A stretch of 64,000 nucleotides of DNA, from assembly GCF_900156495.1 (NCBI RefSeq), contig NZ_FTNT01000007.1:124001-188000 (forward strand), read 5' to 3'. A program made the translations under genes and the position numbers. Source of the DNA: Williamsia sterculiae. Lineage in GTDB: Bacteria; Actinomycetota; Actinomycetes; Mycobacteriales; Mycobacteriaceae. The notes beneath the pieces were generated by a model. The model saw nothing but the letters and a program-made list of their open reading frames with translations. It had not been told where the DNA came from and ran no database searches. Each line of letters begins with the position of its first letter. The stretch's first letter is position 1. This document shows positions 53,911 to 61,908 of the stretch, one piece after another.

Positions 53911-54912
53911 GTGTCCGTCACCCGCGCCCACCGAACCCGTTCGGCCGCCGTGATGGGTCTCGTGGCCGGTTACCTGGCCGATCGCGTGGTCGGCGACCCC
54001 CGCCGGGGGCATCCGGTGGCGGGGATGGGGACAGCGGCCGCCGCGTTGGAACGGCGGTTGTACCGGGACTCGAGGCCGACGGGGTCATTGTTCACCGCCT
54101 GCTGTGTGGCACCGGTCTGGGCGGTCGGGATGGCGGCCGACCGGTGTGCACCGCTGTCTGCGACGGCGGTGAGCACCTGGATCGCGCTGGGTGGCAGCAG
54201 CCTGTGCGACGTCGGCGACGACCTCGCCACCCGGTTGGAACGCGGGGACGTCGACGGCGCGCGGACGCTCATCCCCAGCCTGTGCGGTCGCGACCCGCGC
54301 GCGCTCGACGAGACCGGCCTGGTGCGGGCAGCGATCGAGTCAATCGCCGAGAACACCTCCGACGCGACCGTCGCACCGCTGTTCTGGGCGGCACTGGGGG
54401 GCGCCCCCGCCGTCCTGGCATACCGGATGGTCAACACCCTCGACGCGATGGTCGGCCATCACAGCGCACGCTACGAACGGTTCGGGTGGGCCGCCGCTCG
54501 CACCGACGACGCGGCGAATCTGCTGCCCGCCCGACTGACCGGTCTGCTGACCGTGCTGCTGGCGCCGGACCGCGCGGGCGCACTGCGCGCCTGGCGGGCG
54601 GACGCGGCCCGGCACCCCAGCCCCAACGCCGGCGTTGCGGAGGCCACCTGCGCGGGCGCGCTGGGGATCCGGTTGGGCGGCACCACGGTCTATCCGCACC
54701 GGGTCGAGGAACGTCCGGTACTCGGCGACGGGCAGGTGCCGACGGTCCTCGATCTGCGTGCCGCGATCGCGTTGTCACGGCGGGTGCAGACCGCGTCCGT
54801 GCTCGTCGGGGTGGGGCTCGCGGTCAGTCGCCGTAGCGGTTGGCGAGTTTCGCGCGCACCGAGTCGTCGCCGATCCCGACGGCGCCGCTCCCGCTGCCGA
54901 CGGTTCCGCTGA
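53911..54912 (+). CDS. cobD: Adenosylcobinamide-phosphate synthase CobD/CbiB
   Basis: A 333-residue membrane enzyme of late cobalamin synthesis that joins aminopropanol phosphate to adenosylcobyric acid. The N-terminal LVAGYLADRVVGDPRRGHPV is the family signature, followed by RAAIESIAENTSDATVAPLF and KSVNTLDAMVGHHS-type segment (here MVNTLDAMVGHHSARYERFG) and RHPSPNAGVAEATCAGALG. About four membrane segments are predicted. GTG 53911 fits the leaderless -10; ATG 53881 is the alternative. The last 30 residues are an Arg-rich stretch that overlaps the SURF1 gene by 89 bases on the other strand, so the end may be an extension by a lost stop. Works with CobC encoded downstream. Confidence 0.92.
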   Translation: MSVTRAHRTRSAAVMGLVAGYLADRVVGDPRRGHPVAGMGTAAAALERRLYRDSRPTGSLFTACCVAPVWAVGMAADRCAPLSATAVSTWIALGGSSLCDVGDDLATRLERGDVDGARTLIPSLCGRDPRALDETGLVRAAIESIAENTSDATVAPLFWAALGGAPAVLAYRMVNTLDAMVGHHSARYERFGWAAARTDDAANLLPARLTGLLTVLLAPDRAGALRAWRADAARHPSPNAGVAEATCAGALGIRLGGTTVYPHRVEERPVLGDGQVPTVLDLRAAIALSRRVQTASVLVGVGLAVSRRSGWRVSRAPSRRRSRRRRSRCRRFR

Positions 54913-55771
54913 CCCGGGACTCTCGAGCCGAGCCGGTGGACGCCGCGGTGAGTGAGGCCCGCGCCTGTTTCGCGGCGCGCCCGCCGGGTCGCGGCATGGC
55001 CCGCGCCGGATGTGCAGCTCCCGGATCGGCCTGCGCGGCGGCCGCCGCCCGACGCTGACGTACCTCGGCGACCACGAAGTACCCGAGCCCCAACGGCGCC
55101 ATCACGCCGAACGCCAACCACTGCAACCCGTAGGACAGATACGGCCCCGAGTCGAGCTGGGGGACCGGGATCTCACCGAGACTGCCCACCTGACCGGTGG
55201 ACATCTGCAGGTACCCCGGAGCCAGGGGCACGTCGGCGGCGGCACTCACCGCGACCGGATCGATGGTGTAGACCTGCAGCACCCCGGAGTCGACGCGCGG
55301 ACCGCGGCCGGGCGCGGTGCCCTCGGCGCTCTGGATCCGCGCCCGAACCGTCATCGGGTCGGTGGGGGCGGCCGCGATGACGGGCAACCGGGTGCCCACG
55401 TCGGGTCGCACGTAACCGCGGTTGATCAGATAGGTGGCCTGCGCGGTCCGGAACGGGGTGAGCACTTCGAAGGCGGGACTGTCCGACACCGATCGCAACC
55501 GCACCACGACCTGTTTGTCGGGCAGGAACCGGCCCTGGAGCGACACCTCGCGCCAGTCGTTGCGCGAGGTCATCGGATCGGATCCCAGATCCGTGATCGG
55601 GATGGTCGACTCCGACAACGCGGTGCGGATCTGCGCGTTGCGCGCGTCGGTGCGGGAATTCTTGCCCAGCTGCCACGGGGCGAGCACCCAGAAACAGCCC
55701 ACCGCGAAACCGACGACGACGATCGCCAGCGCCACCCATCCGGGGCGCAGAAATCCTCGTAGTACGCGCAC
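54824..55771 (-). CDS. SURF1 family cytochrome c oxidase assembly protein
   Basis: A 315-residue protein with two membrane helices, one near residues 12-34 (WVALAIVVVGFAVGCFWVLA) and one near 218-240 (LQWLAFGVMAPLGLGYFVV), and a soluble domain between them containing WREVSLQGRFLP and LINRGYVRPDVG, typical of SURF1. It helps haem insertion into the aa3 oxidase. The tail after the second helix is a disordered Ala/Arg/Gly stretch of about 70 residues. It is convergent with and overlaps cobD. ATG/GTG-type start at 55771. The M. tuberculosis equivalent is Rv2235. Confidence 0.92.
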   Translation of the reverse strand: MRVLRGFLRPGWVALAIVVVGFAVGCFWVLAPWQLGKNSRTDARNAQIRTALSESTIPITDLGSDPMTSRNDWREVSLQGRFLPDKQVVVRLRSVSDSPAFEVLTPFRTAQATYLINRGYVRPDVGTRLPVIAAAPTDPMTVRARIQSAEGTAPGRGPRVDSGVLQVYTIDPVAVSAAADVPLAPGYLQMSTGQVGSLGEIPVPQLDSGPYLSYGLQWLAFGVMAPLGLGYFVVAEVRQRRAAAAAQADPGAAHPARAMPRPGGRAAKQARASLTAASTGSARESRVSGTVGSGSGAVGIGDDSVRAKLANRYGD

Positions 55772-55926
55772 GTTCTCACGGTACCCAGTCCACGCCCGTC
55801 TGCGGCGACCCGCGTCATCCCGGCGACCCCCCCACCGACGTGAGGTCGCATGTGCGTCGACGGATAGCCTGGGGGCAGCGCGGGATTCCCCGTCGCACTG
55901 CCTTCAGCGATGGGACATCACCGGCG

Positions 55927-56943
55927 ATGCGTGACTTCGTATGCCGCAAGTGTGGTCAGCAGTTGTCGTTCGAGAACACGCTCTGCCTGCACTGCCACAG
56001 CGCCCTGGGTTTTCACCTGCCCAGCCGCGACTTCGTCATCCTCGGTGACGGTGAACACACGGAGATCGACGGTGTCACCGTCACCCGGTGCGCCAACAAC
56101 CTGATCGCCGGATGCAACTGGGTGATCGAGCAGGGCGCGGGCCTGCCGAGCCTCTGCGAGAGCTGCCGTCTGACCCGGACCCGACCCAACGACAACGACA
56201 CCGACGCCAGACAGGCCTTCATCGGTGCCGAGAAGGCCAAACGGCGGGTGATCCTGGAACTCGACGAACTCGGATTGCCCATCTTCGGCAAGGAGGACAC
56301 CGACTCCGGATTCGGGTTGGCCTTCGACCTGCTGTCCAGCAAGGACCATCCGGTGATCACCGGTCACGCCAACGGCGTGATCACCCTCGATCTCGCCGAG
56401 GGTGACGACGTCCACCGTGAGCAGCTGCGGGTGTCGATGGACGAGCCGTACCGCACCCTGCTCGGGCATTTCCGTCACGAGATCGGCCACTTCTACCAGA
56501 TGGTGCTGGTCGGTACCGGCGAGCATCGGGCGCGGTTCGAGGAGCTGTTCGGCGACCCGGACACCGACTATCAGGCGGCGCTGGACCGCCATTACAACGA
56601 CGGTCCACCCGACAACTGGCGCCGTGACCACGTGTCGTCGTACGCGACGATGCACCCGGCCGAGGACTGGGCCGAGACGTTCGCGCACTACCTGCACATC
56701 CGCGACACCCTGGACACCGCAGCGGCGTTCGGGATGGCCCCGGCAGGGGCGGTGCTCGAGGCACCGCTCGCGGGTGACGTGGGGTTCGACCGGATCATCG
56801 AATGGTGGTTGCCGCTCTCGTGGGCCCTGAATCAGATCAACCGGTCGATGGGGCACAAGGACCTGTACCCGTTCGTGTTACCCGCGAAGGTGTTGGAGAA
56901 GATGCGCTTCGTGCACTCGTTGGTCAGTCCCTACGACGGCTGA
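55927..56943 (+). CDS. Putative zinc-binding metallopeptidase (Peptidase_Mx type)
   Basis: A 338-residue protein. An N-terminal zinc ribbon has CRKCGQQLSF and CLHCHSALG, and a further pair in SLCESCRLTR. The catalytic zinc site is HFRHEIGHFYQM near residue 183, an HExxH-like motif with Ile and Gly (HEIGH), and a third ligand likely in AEDWAETFAHYLH. Such proteins were named putative zinc-binding peptidases and have no known substrate. ATG 55927 fits; an ATG 18 bases upstream is in the same frame but adds only six residues. A TAGCCT lies at about 55864, which may be part of its promoter. It stands alone between SURF1 and ptpA. Confidence 0.85.
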   Translation: MRDFVCRKCGQQLSFENTLCLHCHSALGFHLPSRDFVILGDGEHTEIDGVTVTRCANNLIAGCNWVIEQGAGLPSLCESCRLTRTRPNDNDTDARQAFIGAEKAKRRVILELDELGLPIFGKEDTDSGFGLAFDLLSSKDHPVITGHANGVITLDLAEGDDVHREQLRVSMDEPYRTLLGHFRHEIGHFYQMVLVGTGEHRARFEELFGDPDTDYQAALDRHYNDGPPDNWRRDHVSSYATMHPAEDWAETFAHYLHIRDTLDTAAAFGMAPAGAVLEAPLAGDVGFDRIIEWWLPLSWALNQINRSMGHKDLYPFVLPAKVLEKMRFVHSLVSPYDG

Positions 56944-56989
56944 GCCTCGCGCCGGCTCGACGGAGTGCGGTCGGCGGACCCCGGCCCGG

Positions 56990-57469
56990 TCAACGCACTT
57001 CGGACGGCAACCTGTCGCGTACCCAGGCGAGCAGCCCGGGGACTGCCGACTCGATCTGTTCGCGGACGGTGACGAAGTCGTCGGGGGAGCCGTAGTACGG
57101 GTCGGCGACCTCGAGATCGTCGGCGTCGGGGTCGAAGCCGCGCAGCAACATCGCCCGATCGCCCACCCGTTTGCGCTGCAGCGCCGCGAGGTGGCCGGAA
57201 TCCATGGCCACGAACAGATCCGCGTCATCGTGTTCGGGTCCGAGTTGGGCTGCGGTGTGCTGGTCGGGGTACCCGGCGCGCAGGAGTTCGGCACGGGCTC
57301 GTTCGTCGGCCGGGTCGCCGACGTGCCACGGACCGATCGCGCAACTGTCCACGCGCACCTGGTCGCCGAGACCGGCATTTCGGACAGCGGTGCGGAAGAT
57401 GTTCTGCGCCATCGGCGAGCGACAGATGTTGCCGCTGCAGACGAAGGTGATGTGCAGGGGCTCAGGCAC
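56990..57469 (-). CDS. ptpA: Low-molecular-weight protein tyrosine phosphatase
   Basis: A 159-residue phosphatase. The P-loop is FVCSGNICRSPMAQ, where Cys11 is the nucleophile in C-x5-R (Arg17), and the acid loop is ADPYYGSPDDF. In M. tuberculosis PtpA is secreted and blocks phagosome maturation; here it is probably a regulator of cell-wall or stress phosphotyrosine, since no pathogen signals are seen. It overlaps the HAD gene by 8 bases, the same partner pair as ptpA-ptkA in M. tuberculosis, although there the order has one gene between. GTG start. Confidence 0.95.
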   Translation of the reverse strand: MPEPLHITFVCSGNICRSPMAQNIFRTAVRNAGLGDQVRVDSCAIGPWHVGDPADERARAELLRAGYPDQHTAAQLGPEHDDADLFVAMDSGHLAALQRKRVGDRAMLLRGFDPDADDLEVADPYYGSPDDFVTVREQIESAVPGLLAWVRDRLPSEVR

Positions 57470-58157
57470 CGAGCAACTCCCTCAGGTCTGACACGGTTCC
57501 GACGACCCAGCGTGCGCCGTCGGCTTCTCCGTCGAGAGCGTAACCCCAATCGACCAGGACCGTCGGGATGCCGAATCGAGCGGCGCCGCCGACGTCGTGG
57601 GACCGGTCGCCGATCATCACCGCATGTGCCGGGTCGGCGGGGACGCACCGCAACGCGTGGGCGATGACATCGGACTTGTGGCGCCTGCTGGAGTCGTCCG
57701 ACGCGCCGGCGATGTAGGCGAAGTGATGTGACAACCCGAAGTGGTCGAGGATGGCGCGCGCGGTGACCTGGTTCTTGGAGGTCGCCACCGCGATGGTGCG
57801 ACCGGCCGCGCTCAGGTCGTCGAGCAGTTCCGCCATCCCCGGGTAGACGGCGTTCTCCAACCAGCCCTCGTTCACGTAGCGCGTGCGGTAGGCGGTCATG
57901 GCGGCCTCCGCGGTGTCGCCGTCGAGGCCCAGTGCGTGCAGGGTGTCCATCATCGGTGGACCGGCGATACCGCGCACCACCTCCGGGTCGGGTTCGTCGG
58001 CACCGACCTCGGCGAGGGCGTGGCGGAAGCTGCGGGCAATCCCGGTGAACGAATCGGTGATGGTGCCGTCGAGGTCGAAGAGCAACACGGTGTCGGCGGC
58101 GGCGGGGTCCGCCTCGACGGCGTCCGTCGTGGGGAGGGTCTCAGGGGTCGATTCCAC
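57462..58157 (-). CDS. HAD-superfamily hydrolase, PtkA-like
   Basis: A 231-residue HAD protein. Motif I is LLFDLDGTITDS with the Asp nucleophile, motif II is VATSKNQVTA, and motifs III/IV are HKSDVIAHAL and MIGDRSHDVGGA. GTG 58157 has AGGA about eight bases upstream. The M. tuberculosis homologue PtkA (Rv2232) is reported to be a tyrosine kinase that phosphorylates PtpA; the adjacency to ptpA supports orthology, but a phosphatase or phosphoglycolate-type hydrolase is the family default. The long N-terminal disordered part of PtkA is shorter here (about 20 residues). Confidence 0.88.
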   Translation of the reverse strand: MESTPETLPTTDAVEADPAAADTVLLFDLDGTITDSFTGIARSFRHALAEVGADEPDPEVVRGIAGPPMMDTLHALGLDGDTAEAAMTAYRTRYVNEGWLENAVYPGMAELLDDLSAAGRTIAVATSKNQVTARAILDHFGLSHHFAYIAGASDDSSRRHKSDVIAHALRCVPADPAHAVMIGDRSHDVGGAARFGIPTVLVDWGYALDGEADGARWVVGTVSDLRELLGA

Positions 58158-58173
58158 GATCTCATCCTGCCCG

Positions 58174-58179
58174 TAGGCT
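58174..58179 (+). promoter_or_regulatory. -10 hexamer TAGGCT for leaderless cobC
   Basis: TAGGCT is followed after eight bases by ATG 58188. The gap to the divergent HAD gene is only 30 bases, so no longer leader fits. Confidence 0.45.
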
Positions 58180-58187
58180 CGACGGTT

Positions 58188-59261
58188 ATGAAACCGGGCA
58201 GCGCAGGCGTCGCGATGCGACCTGACCTCGACCTGGCTCACCACGGTGACGTCGACGCGGTTCCGGGATTGCTCGACTTCGCGGTGAACGTTCGTGGTGG
58301 CACACCGGACTGGTTGCTCGACGACCTGCGTGATCGTCTCGTCGACCTCGGTCGGTACCCCGCCGCCGACGACGCGCGGGCCGCGAGCGACGCTCTCGCC
58401 GAGCGCCATCGGCGACCGTCCGACGAGGTGTTGCCACTGGCCGGCGCCGCGGAGGGATTCGCCCTGTTGCCGACATTGGCACCCCGGTCGTGCGCGCTGA
58501 TCCAGCCCAGCTTCACCGAACCGGAACGAGTGCTGCGCGCCGCCGGGGTGCCGGTGGTGCAGGTACCCACCGGCGACGGCTGGCGTCTGGATCCGGCCGC
58601 GGTGCCCGACGACGCCGACATGGTGATCGTGGGCAATCCCACCAACCCGACATCCGTGCTGCACCCACGTCGCGACATCGAGGCGCTGCGTCGACCGGGC
58701 CGCATCGTCGTGGTCGACGAGGCGTTCGCGGATATGGTGCTGGGCGAGGCGGAATCGGTGGCCGCGGTACGCCACCCCGACGTGCTGGTCATCCGCAGCA
58801 TCACCAAGACGTTCGCGCTGCCCGGGTTGCGCGCCGGTTACCTGCTGGGTCCGGCAGACCTGCTCTCGAAGCTGGCTGCGGTGCGCCCGCATTGGCCGTT
58901 GGGCACCCTGCAACTCGCCGCGCTGCACAGCTGTGCGCAGCCCAGGGGTGTTGCCTACGCCCACGACCAGGCCAGGACGATGGCCGCGGAACGCGATCAC
59001 CTCGTCACCGCGTTACGTGACGTCGGGATCGTCGTCTGCGTCGAACCCGCGGGACCTTTCGTGCTGGTGCGGGTGCCCGACGGCGTGCGGTACAAGCGCG
59101 GCCTCGCCGATCGCGGTATCGCGGTCCGGGGCTGTGCCAGCTTCCGTGGTCTCGACGCCGATCACCTGCGGCTCGCGGTCCGCGAGGCCGGCGCGGTGGC
59201 GACGTTGGTGCGGGCGCTGCGGGACATCGGGACGTCGGATGAAGGGAGAGCCGCCGGATGA
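58188..59261 (+). CDS. cobC: Threonine-phosphate decarboxylase-like aminotransferase CobC
   Basis: A 357-residue PLP-dependent class I/II aminotransferase-fold enzyme. The PLP Lys is in IRSITKTFALPGLRAGYLLG; other PLP contacts are in AAEGFALLP, VIVGNPTNPTSVL and VVVDEAFADMV. CobD/CobC-type enzymes make aminopropanol phosphate from L-threonine phosphate for the nucleotide loop of B12. The ATG at 58188 follows a leaderless -10. It overlaps the Nif3 gene by 4 bases, and the three genes after it follow tightly, giving an operon cobC-Nif3-zinc ribbon. In M. tuberculosis the equivalent is Rv2231c. Confidence 0.9.
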   Translation: MKPGSAGVAMRPDLDLAHHGDVDAVPGLLDFAVNVRGGTPDWLLDDLRDRLVDLGRYPAADDARAASDALAERHRRPSDEVLPLAGAAEGFALLPTLAPRSCALIQPSFTEPERVLRAAGVPVVQVPTGDGWRLDPAAVPDDADMVIVGNPTNPTSVLHPRRDIEALRRPGRIVVVDEAFADMVLGEAESVAAVRHPDVLVIRSITKTFALPGLRAGYLLGPADLLSKLAAVRPHWPLGTLQLAALHSCAQPRGVAYAHDQARTMAAERDHLVTALRDVGIVVCVEPAGPFVLVRVPDGVRYKRGLADRGIAVRGCASFRGLDADHLRLAVREAGAVATLVRALRDIGTSDEGRAAG

Positions 59262-60436
59262 CCGGGGTGAGGGTGCGGTCGGTTGTCGACCTGCTCGACG
59301 AGAGATATCCGCCCGCACTGGCCGAGAGCTGGGATTCGGTGGGTCTGGTCTGCGGTGACCCCGACGATCGGGTGACCCGGGTGCTGGTGTGCGTCGACGC
59401 CACGGAGGCCGTGGTCGACGAGGCGTTGCGCACCGGGGTGCAACTGATCGTCGCGCACCACCCGCTGTTGCTGCGCGGGGTGGACAGTGTCGCCGCCGAC
59501 ACCCCGAAGGGTGTGCTGGTCCATCGGCTGATCCGGGGCGGGTGTGCGCTGTACACCGCGCACACCAACGCGGATTCGGCCAACCCCGGGGTCTCCGACG
59601 CCCTCGCCGCGCTCCTCGGTGTACGGGTCGACGGTCCACTGGACCCGCAGGCCGCGCCGGGAATGGACAAGTGGTCGGTGTTCGTCCCCGAGGCCGACGC
59701 CGACCGGGTTCTCGACGCGATGTTCGCGGCGGGTGCCGGGCACATCGGCGACTACAGCCGTTGCGCCTGGCGTGTGGTCGGGACCGGGCAGTTCCTGCCG
59801 ATGAGCGGCGCCGACCCGGCCGTCGGGGCGGTCGGGGAGATCACCGTACTGCCCGAGCACCGCGTCGAGTTCGTCGCCGCCGTCGCCCTGCGCGGACGCC
59901 TGCGCGCGGCACTGCACGCCGCACACCCCTACGAGGAACCGGCCTACGACGTGCTGGAACCGGTGACCCCCGACGGTGACACCGGGTTGGGCCGGGTGGG
60001 CAGCCTCGACGCCCCGATGACGTTGCGGTCGTTCGTCGACCTGGTCGCCGATCGTCTGCCGACGGCGCCGGTGGGGATCCGCGCCGCGGGTGACCCCGAC
60101 CGGGTGGTGGCCCGGGTCGCCGTCTGCGGCGGTGCCGGGGATTCCCTGATCGGCGCGGCCGCGCGTGCGGGGGTGGACGTCTACGTCACCGGCGATTTGC
60201 GTCACCACCCGGTCGACGACGACCTGCGCGCCGGTGGACCCGCCCTGGTCGACGCCGGGCACTGGGCCACCGAGTTCCCGTGGTGCCGACAGGCTGCCGA
60301 CCTCCTCATCGCGGCATTCGACGACCTAGAGGTCGCGGTGACGACCACCCCGACCGACCCGTTCACCCTGCACCGCGGTGGAAACGCCGTCGGGGTCGAC
60401 GACCACAGCACGACCCGAGAGAAGGACGTCAGATGA
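59258..60436 (+). CDS. Nif3-like dinuclear metal protein (GTP cyclohydrolase I type 2 family)
   Basis: A 392-residue protein with a metal site in LIVAHHPLLLRG and, near the C-terminus, DAGHWATEFPWC. Between them an inserted PII-like domain (about residues 125-235; DKWSVFVPEADADRVLDAM) is found in the longer bacterial forms. Function is unsettled; members bind two metal ions and have been called GTP cyclohydrolase-like. It overlaps cobC by 4 bases and the zinc-ribbon gene by 4 bases (ATGA), so it is mid-operon. M. tuberculosis equivalent Rv2230c. Not directly tied to B12 except by position. Confidence 0.92.
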   Translation: MTGVRVRSVVDLLDERYPPALAESWDSVGLVCGDPDDRVTRVLVCVDATEAVVDEALRTGVQLIVAHHPLLLRGVDSVAADTPKGVLVHRLIRGGCALYTAHTNADSANPGVSDALAALLGVRVDGPLDPQAAPGMDKWSVFVPEADADRVLDAMFAAGAGHIGDYSRCAWRVVGTGQFLPMSGADPAVGAVGEITVLPEHRVEFVAAVALRGRLRAALHAAHPYEEPAYDVLEPVTPDGDTGLGRVGSLDAPMTLRSFVDLVADRLPTAPVGIRAAGDPDRVVARVAVCGGAGDSLIGAAARAGVDVYVTGDLRHHPVDDDLRAGGPALVDAGHWATEFPWCRQAADLLIAAFDDLEVAVTTTPTDPFTLHRGGNAVGVDDHSTTREKDVR

Positions 60437-61170
60437 GAGCCGATCCCGGCGACCAGCGTGTAGTGCTCGACCTCGCGGAGGTCGATGCGGAGGTGAATCG
60501 GCTGCGGTACCGGTCGGCGAACCTGCCGGAGAACGCCGAATTGGACGAGCTACGCGAGCAGGAGTCGACCCACCGCGACGATCAGGTACGCGCGGAGATC
60601 GCGGCCGAGGACCTGCAACGGGAGATCAGCAGGCTGGAGAACGACGTCGCCACTCTGCGGTTGCGCGAGACCAAGGACACCGAGCGCCTCACCTCCGGCG
60701 CGTTGCCTGCCAAGGCGCTCTCCGAGCTGCAACACGAGCTCTCCAGCCTGGAGCGCCGACGCGGTGTGGTCGAGGACGAACTGCTGGAACTACTCGAACA
60801 GCAGGAGGCGGTGGAGGCCGAACAGCAGCGGGTCGCGGCGACTCTGAGCCATCTCGCAGAACGGATCGCCGACGTCGAGCAGCGTCGGCTGATCGCGCTC
60901 GGTGACGTCGAGGAGCAGCTGACGTCCCGGCAGCGGCATCGTGACGAACTCGAGGCGTCCACGCAGCCGGAACTGCTGACGGTGTACCGCTCCCAACACG
61001 ACAGAGGTCGGATCGGCGCCGGATTGCTCCGCGCTCGAACCTGCGGCGCCTGCCGGATGGAACTCGACCGCGGCACCATCGCCCGCATCGCCAAGGCACC
61101 CGCCGACGAGGTGGTGCGCTGCGACGAGTGCGGCGCGATCCTGGTACGCACCGCGGAGTCGGGCCTGTGA
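60433..61170 (+). CDS. C4-type zinc-ribbon coiled-coil protein
   Basis: A 245-residue protein. Residues about 15-180 are a long coiled coil (ELDELREQESTHRDDQVRAE, then LSELQHELSSLERRRG), followed by a C-terminal zinc ribbon with CGACRMELD and CDECGAILVR. This architecture is common in actinobacteria next to RNase H / CobC-type genes (Rv2229c). It is likely a nucleic-acid or ribosome-associated protein; the exact role is unknown. The ATG overlaps the Nif3 stop by 4 bases. It precedes the phosphatase gene by 28 bases. Confidence 0.9.
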   Translation: MRADPGDQRVVLDLAEVDAEVNRLRYRSANLPENAELDELREQESTHRDDQVRAEIAAEDLQREISRLENDVATLRLRETKDTERLTSGALPAKALSELQHELSSLERRRGVVEDELLELLEQQEAVEAEQQRVAATLSHLAERIADVEQRRLIALGDVEEQLTSRQRHRDELEASTQPELLTVYRSQHDRGRIGAGLLRARTCGACRMELDRGTIARIAKAPADEVVRCDECGAILVRTAESGL

Positions 61171-61198
61171 CGGACGGCGCCCATGAGGGACGGGGCCG

Positions 61199-61891
61199 GT
61201 GACCCGCGTCACGCAGACCCCGTCGGCCGGGCCGGGCTGGACGGCGGTGTCGGGCCGGCCCACCCGACTGTTGCTGCTGCGACACGGTCAGACCGCGCTG
61301 TCGGTACAGCGTCGGTACTCCGGACGGGGCAACCCGGAACTGACCGACCTCGGCGCCCGGCAGGCCGAGTGGGCCGCCGAGCGGATCGCGGGCATCCCGG
61401 ACATCGTCGCGGTGGTGTCATCGCCGCTGGCCCGGGCGCAGGCGACAGCGAAGGCCGCCGCCGACCGCCTCGGGCTGCCGGTCGGGACCGACGACGGGTT
61501 CACCGAGACCGACTTCGGTCGGTGGGAGGGACTGACCTTCCGCGAGGCGGCCGAGGCCGACCCCGAACTGCACCGACGATGGCTGGGCGACATCACCGTG
61601 CCCGCGCCGGACGGCGAGAGTTTCGCCGACGTCGACGTCCGGGTCCGCGACGCGCAGGCACGGATCGTCGCCCACCACGGGCCGGGCAGCGTCGTGGTGG
61701 TCTCGCACGTCACCCCGATCAAGACGATGCTGCGCGCGGCACTGGAAGTGGGACCGTCGCTGCTGTTCCGGCTGCACCTCGACCTGGCCTCGTTGAGCAT
61801 CGCCGACCTGTACCCCGACGGTGGCGCGTCGGTGCGGTTGGTCAACGACACCCACCACCTGCAGGACACCCATCACCTGCAGTCGAGCTGA
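61199..61891 (+). CDS. Histidine phosphatase (CobC/phosphoglycerate-mutase type), lacking the RNase H half
   Basis: A 230-residue histidine phosphatase. The catalytic RHGQT is in LLLLRHGQTALSVQRR, the second His in VVVSHVTPIKTML, and TDFGRWEGLTFREA is a conserved middle motif. In M. tuberculosis Rv2228c the same domain is fused after an RNase HI domain; here the linker PSAGPGWTAVSG, which in Rv2228c joins the two halves, stands almost at the N-terminus and no RNase H sequence lies in the 28 bases before the GTG. The alpha-ribazole-phosphate phosphatase role in B12 synthesis remains possible. A repeated DTHHLQ tail at the C-terminus is odd. Confidence 0.88.
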   Translation: MTRVTQTPSAGPGWTAVSGRPTRLLLLRHGQTALSVQRRYSGRGNPELTDLGARQAEWAAERIAGIPDIVAVVSSPLARAQATAKAAADRLGLPVGTDDGFTETDFGRWEGLTFREAAEADPELHRRWLGDITVPAPDGESFADVDVRVRDAQARIVAHHGPGSVVVVSHVTPIKTMLRAALEVGPSLLFRLHLDLASLSIADLYPDGGASVRLVNDTHHLQDTHHLQSS

Positions 61892-61908
61892 GATCGACGG
61901 CCGGACGG

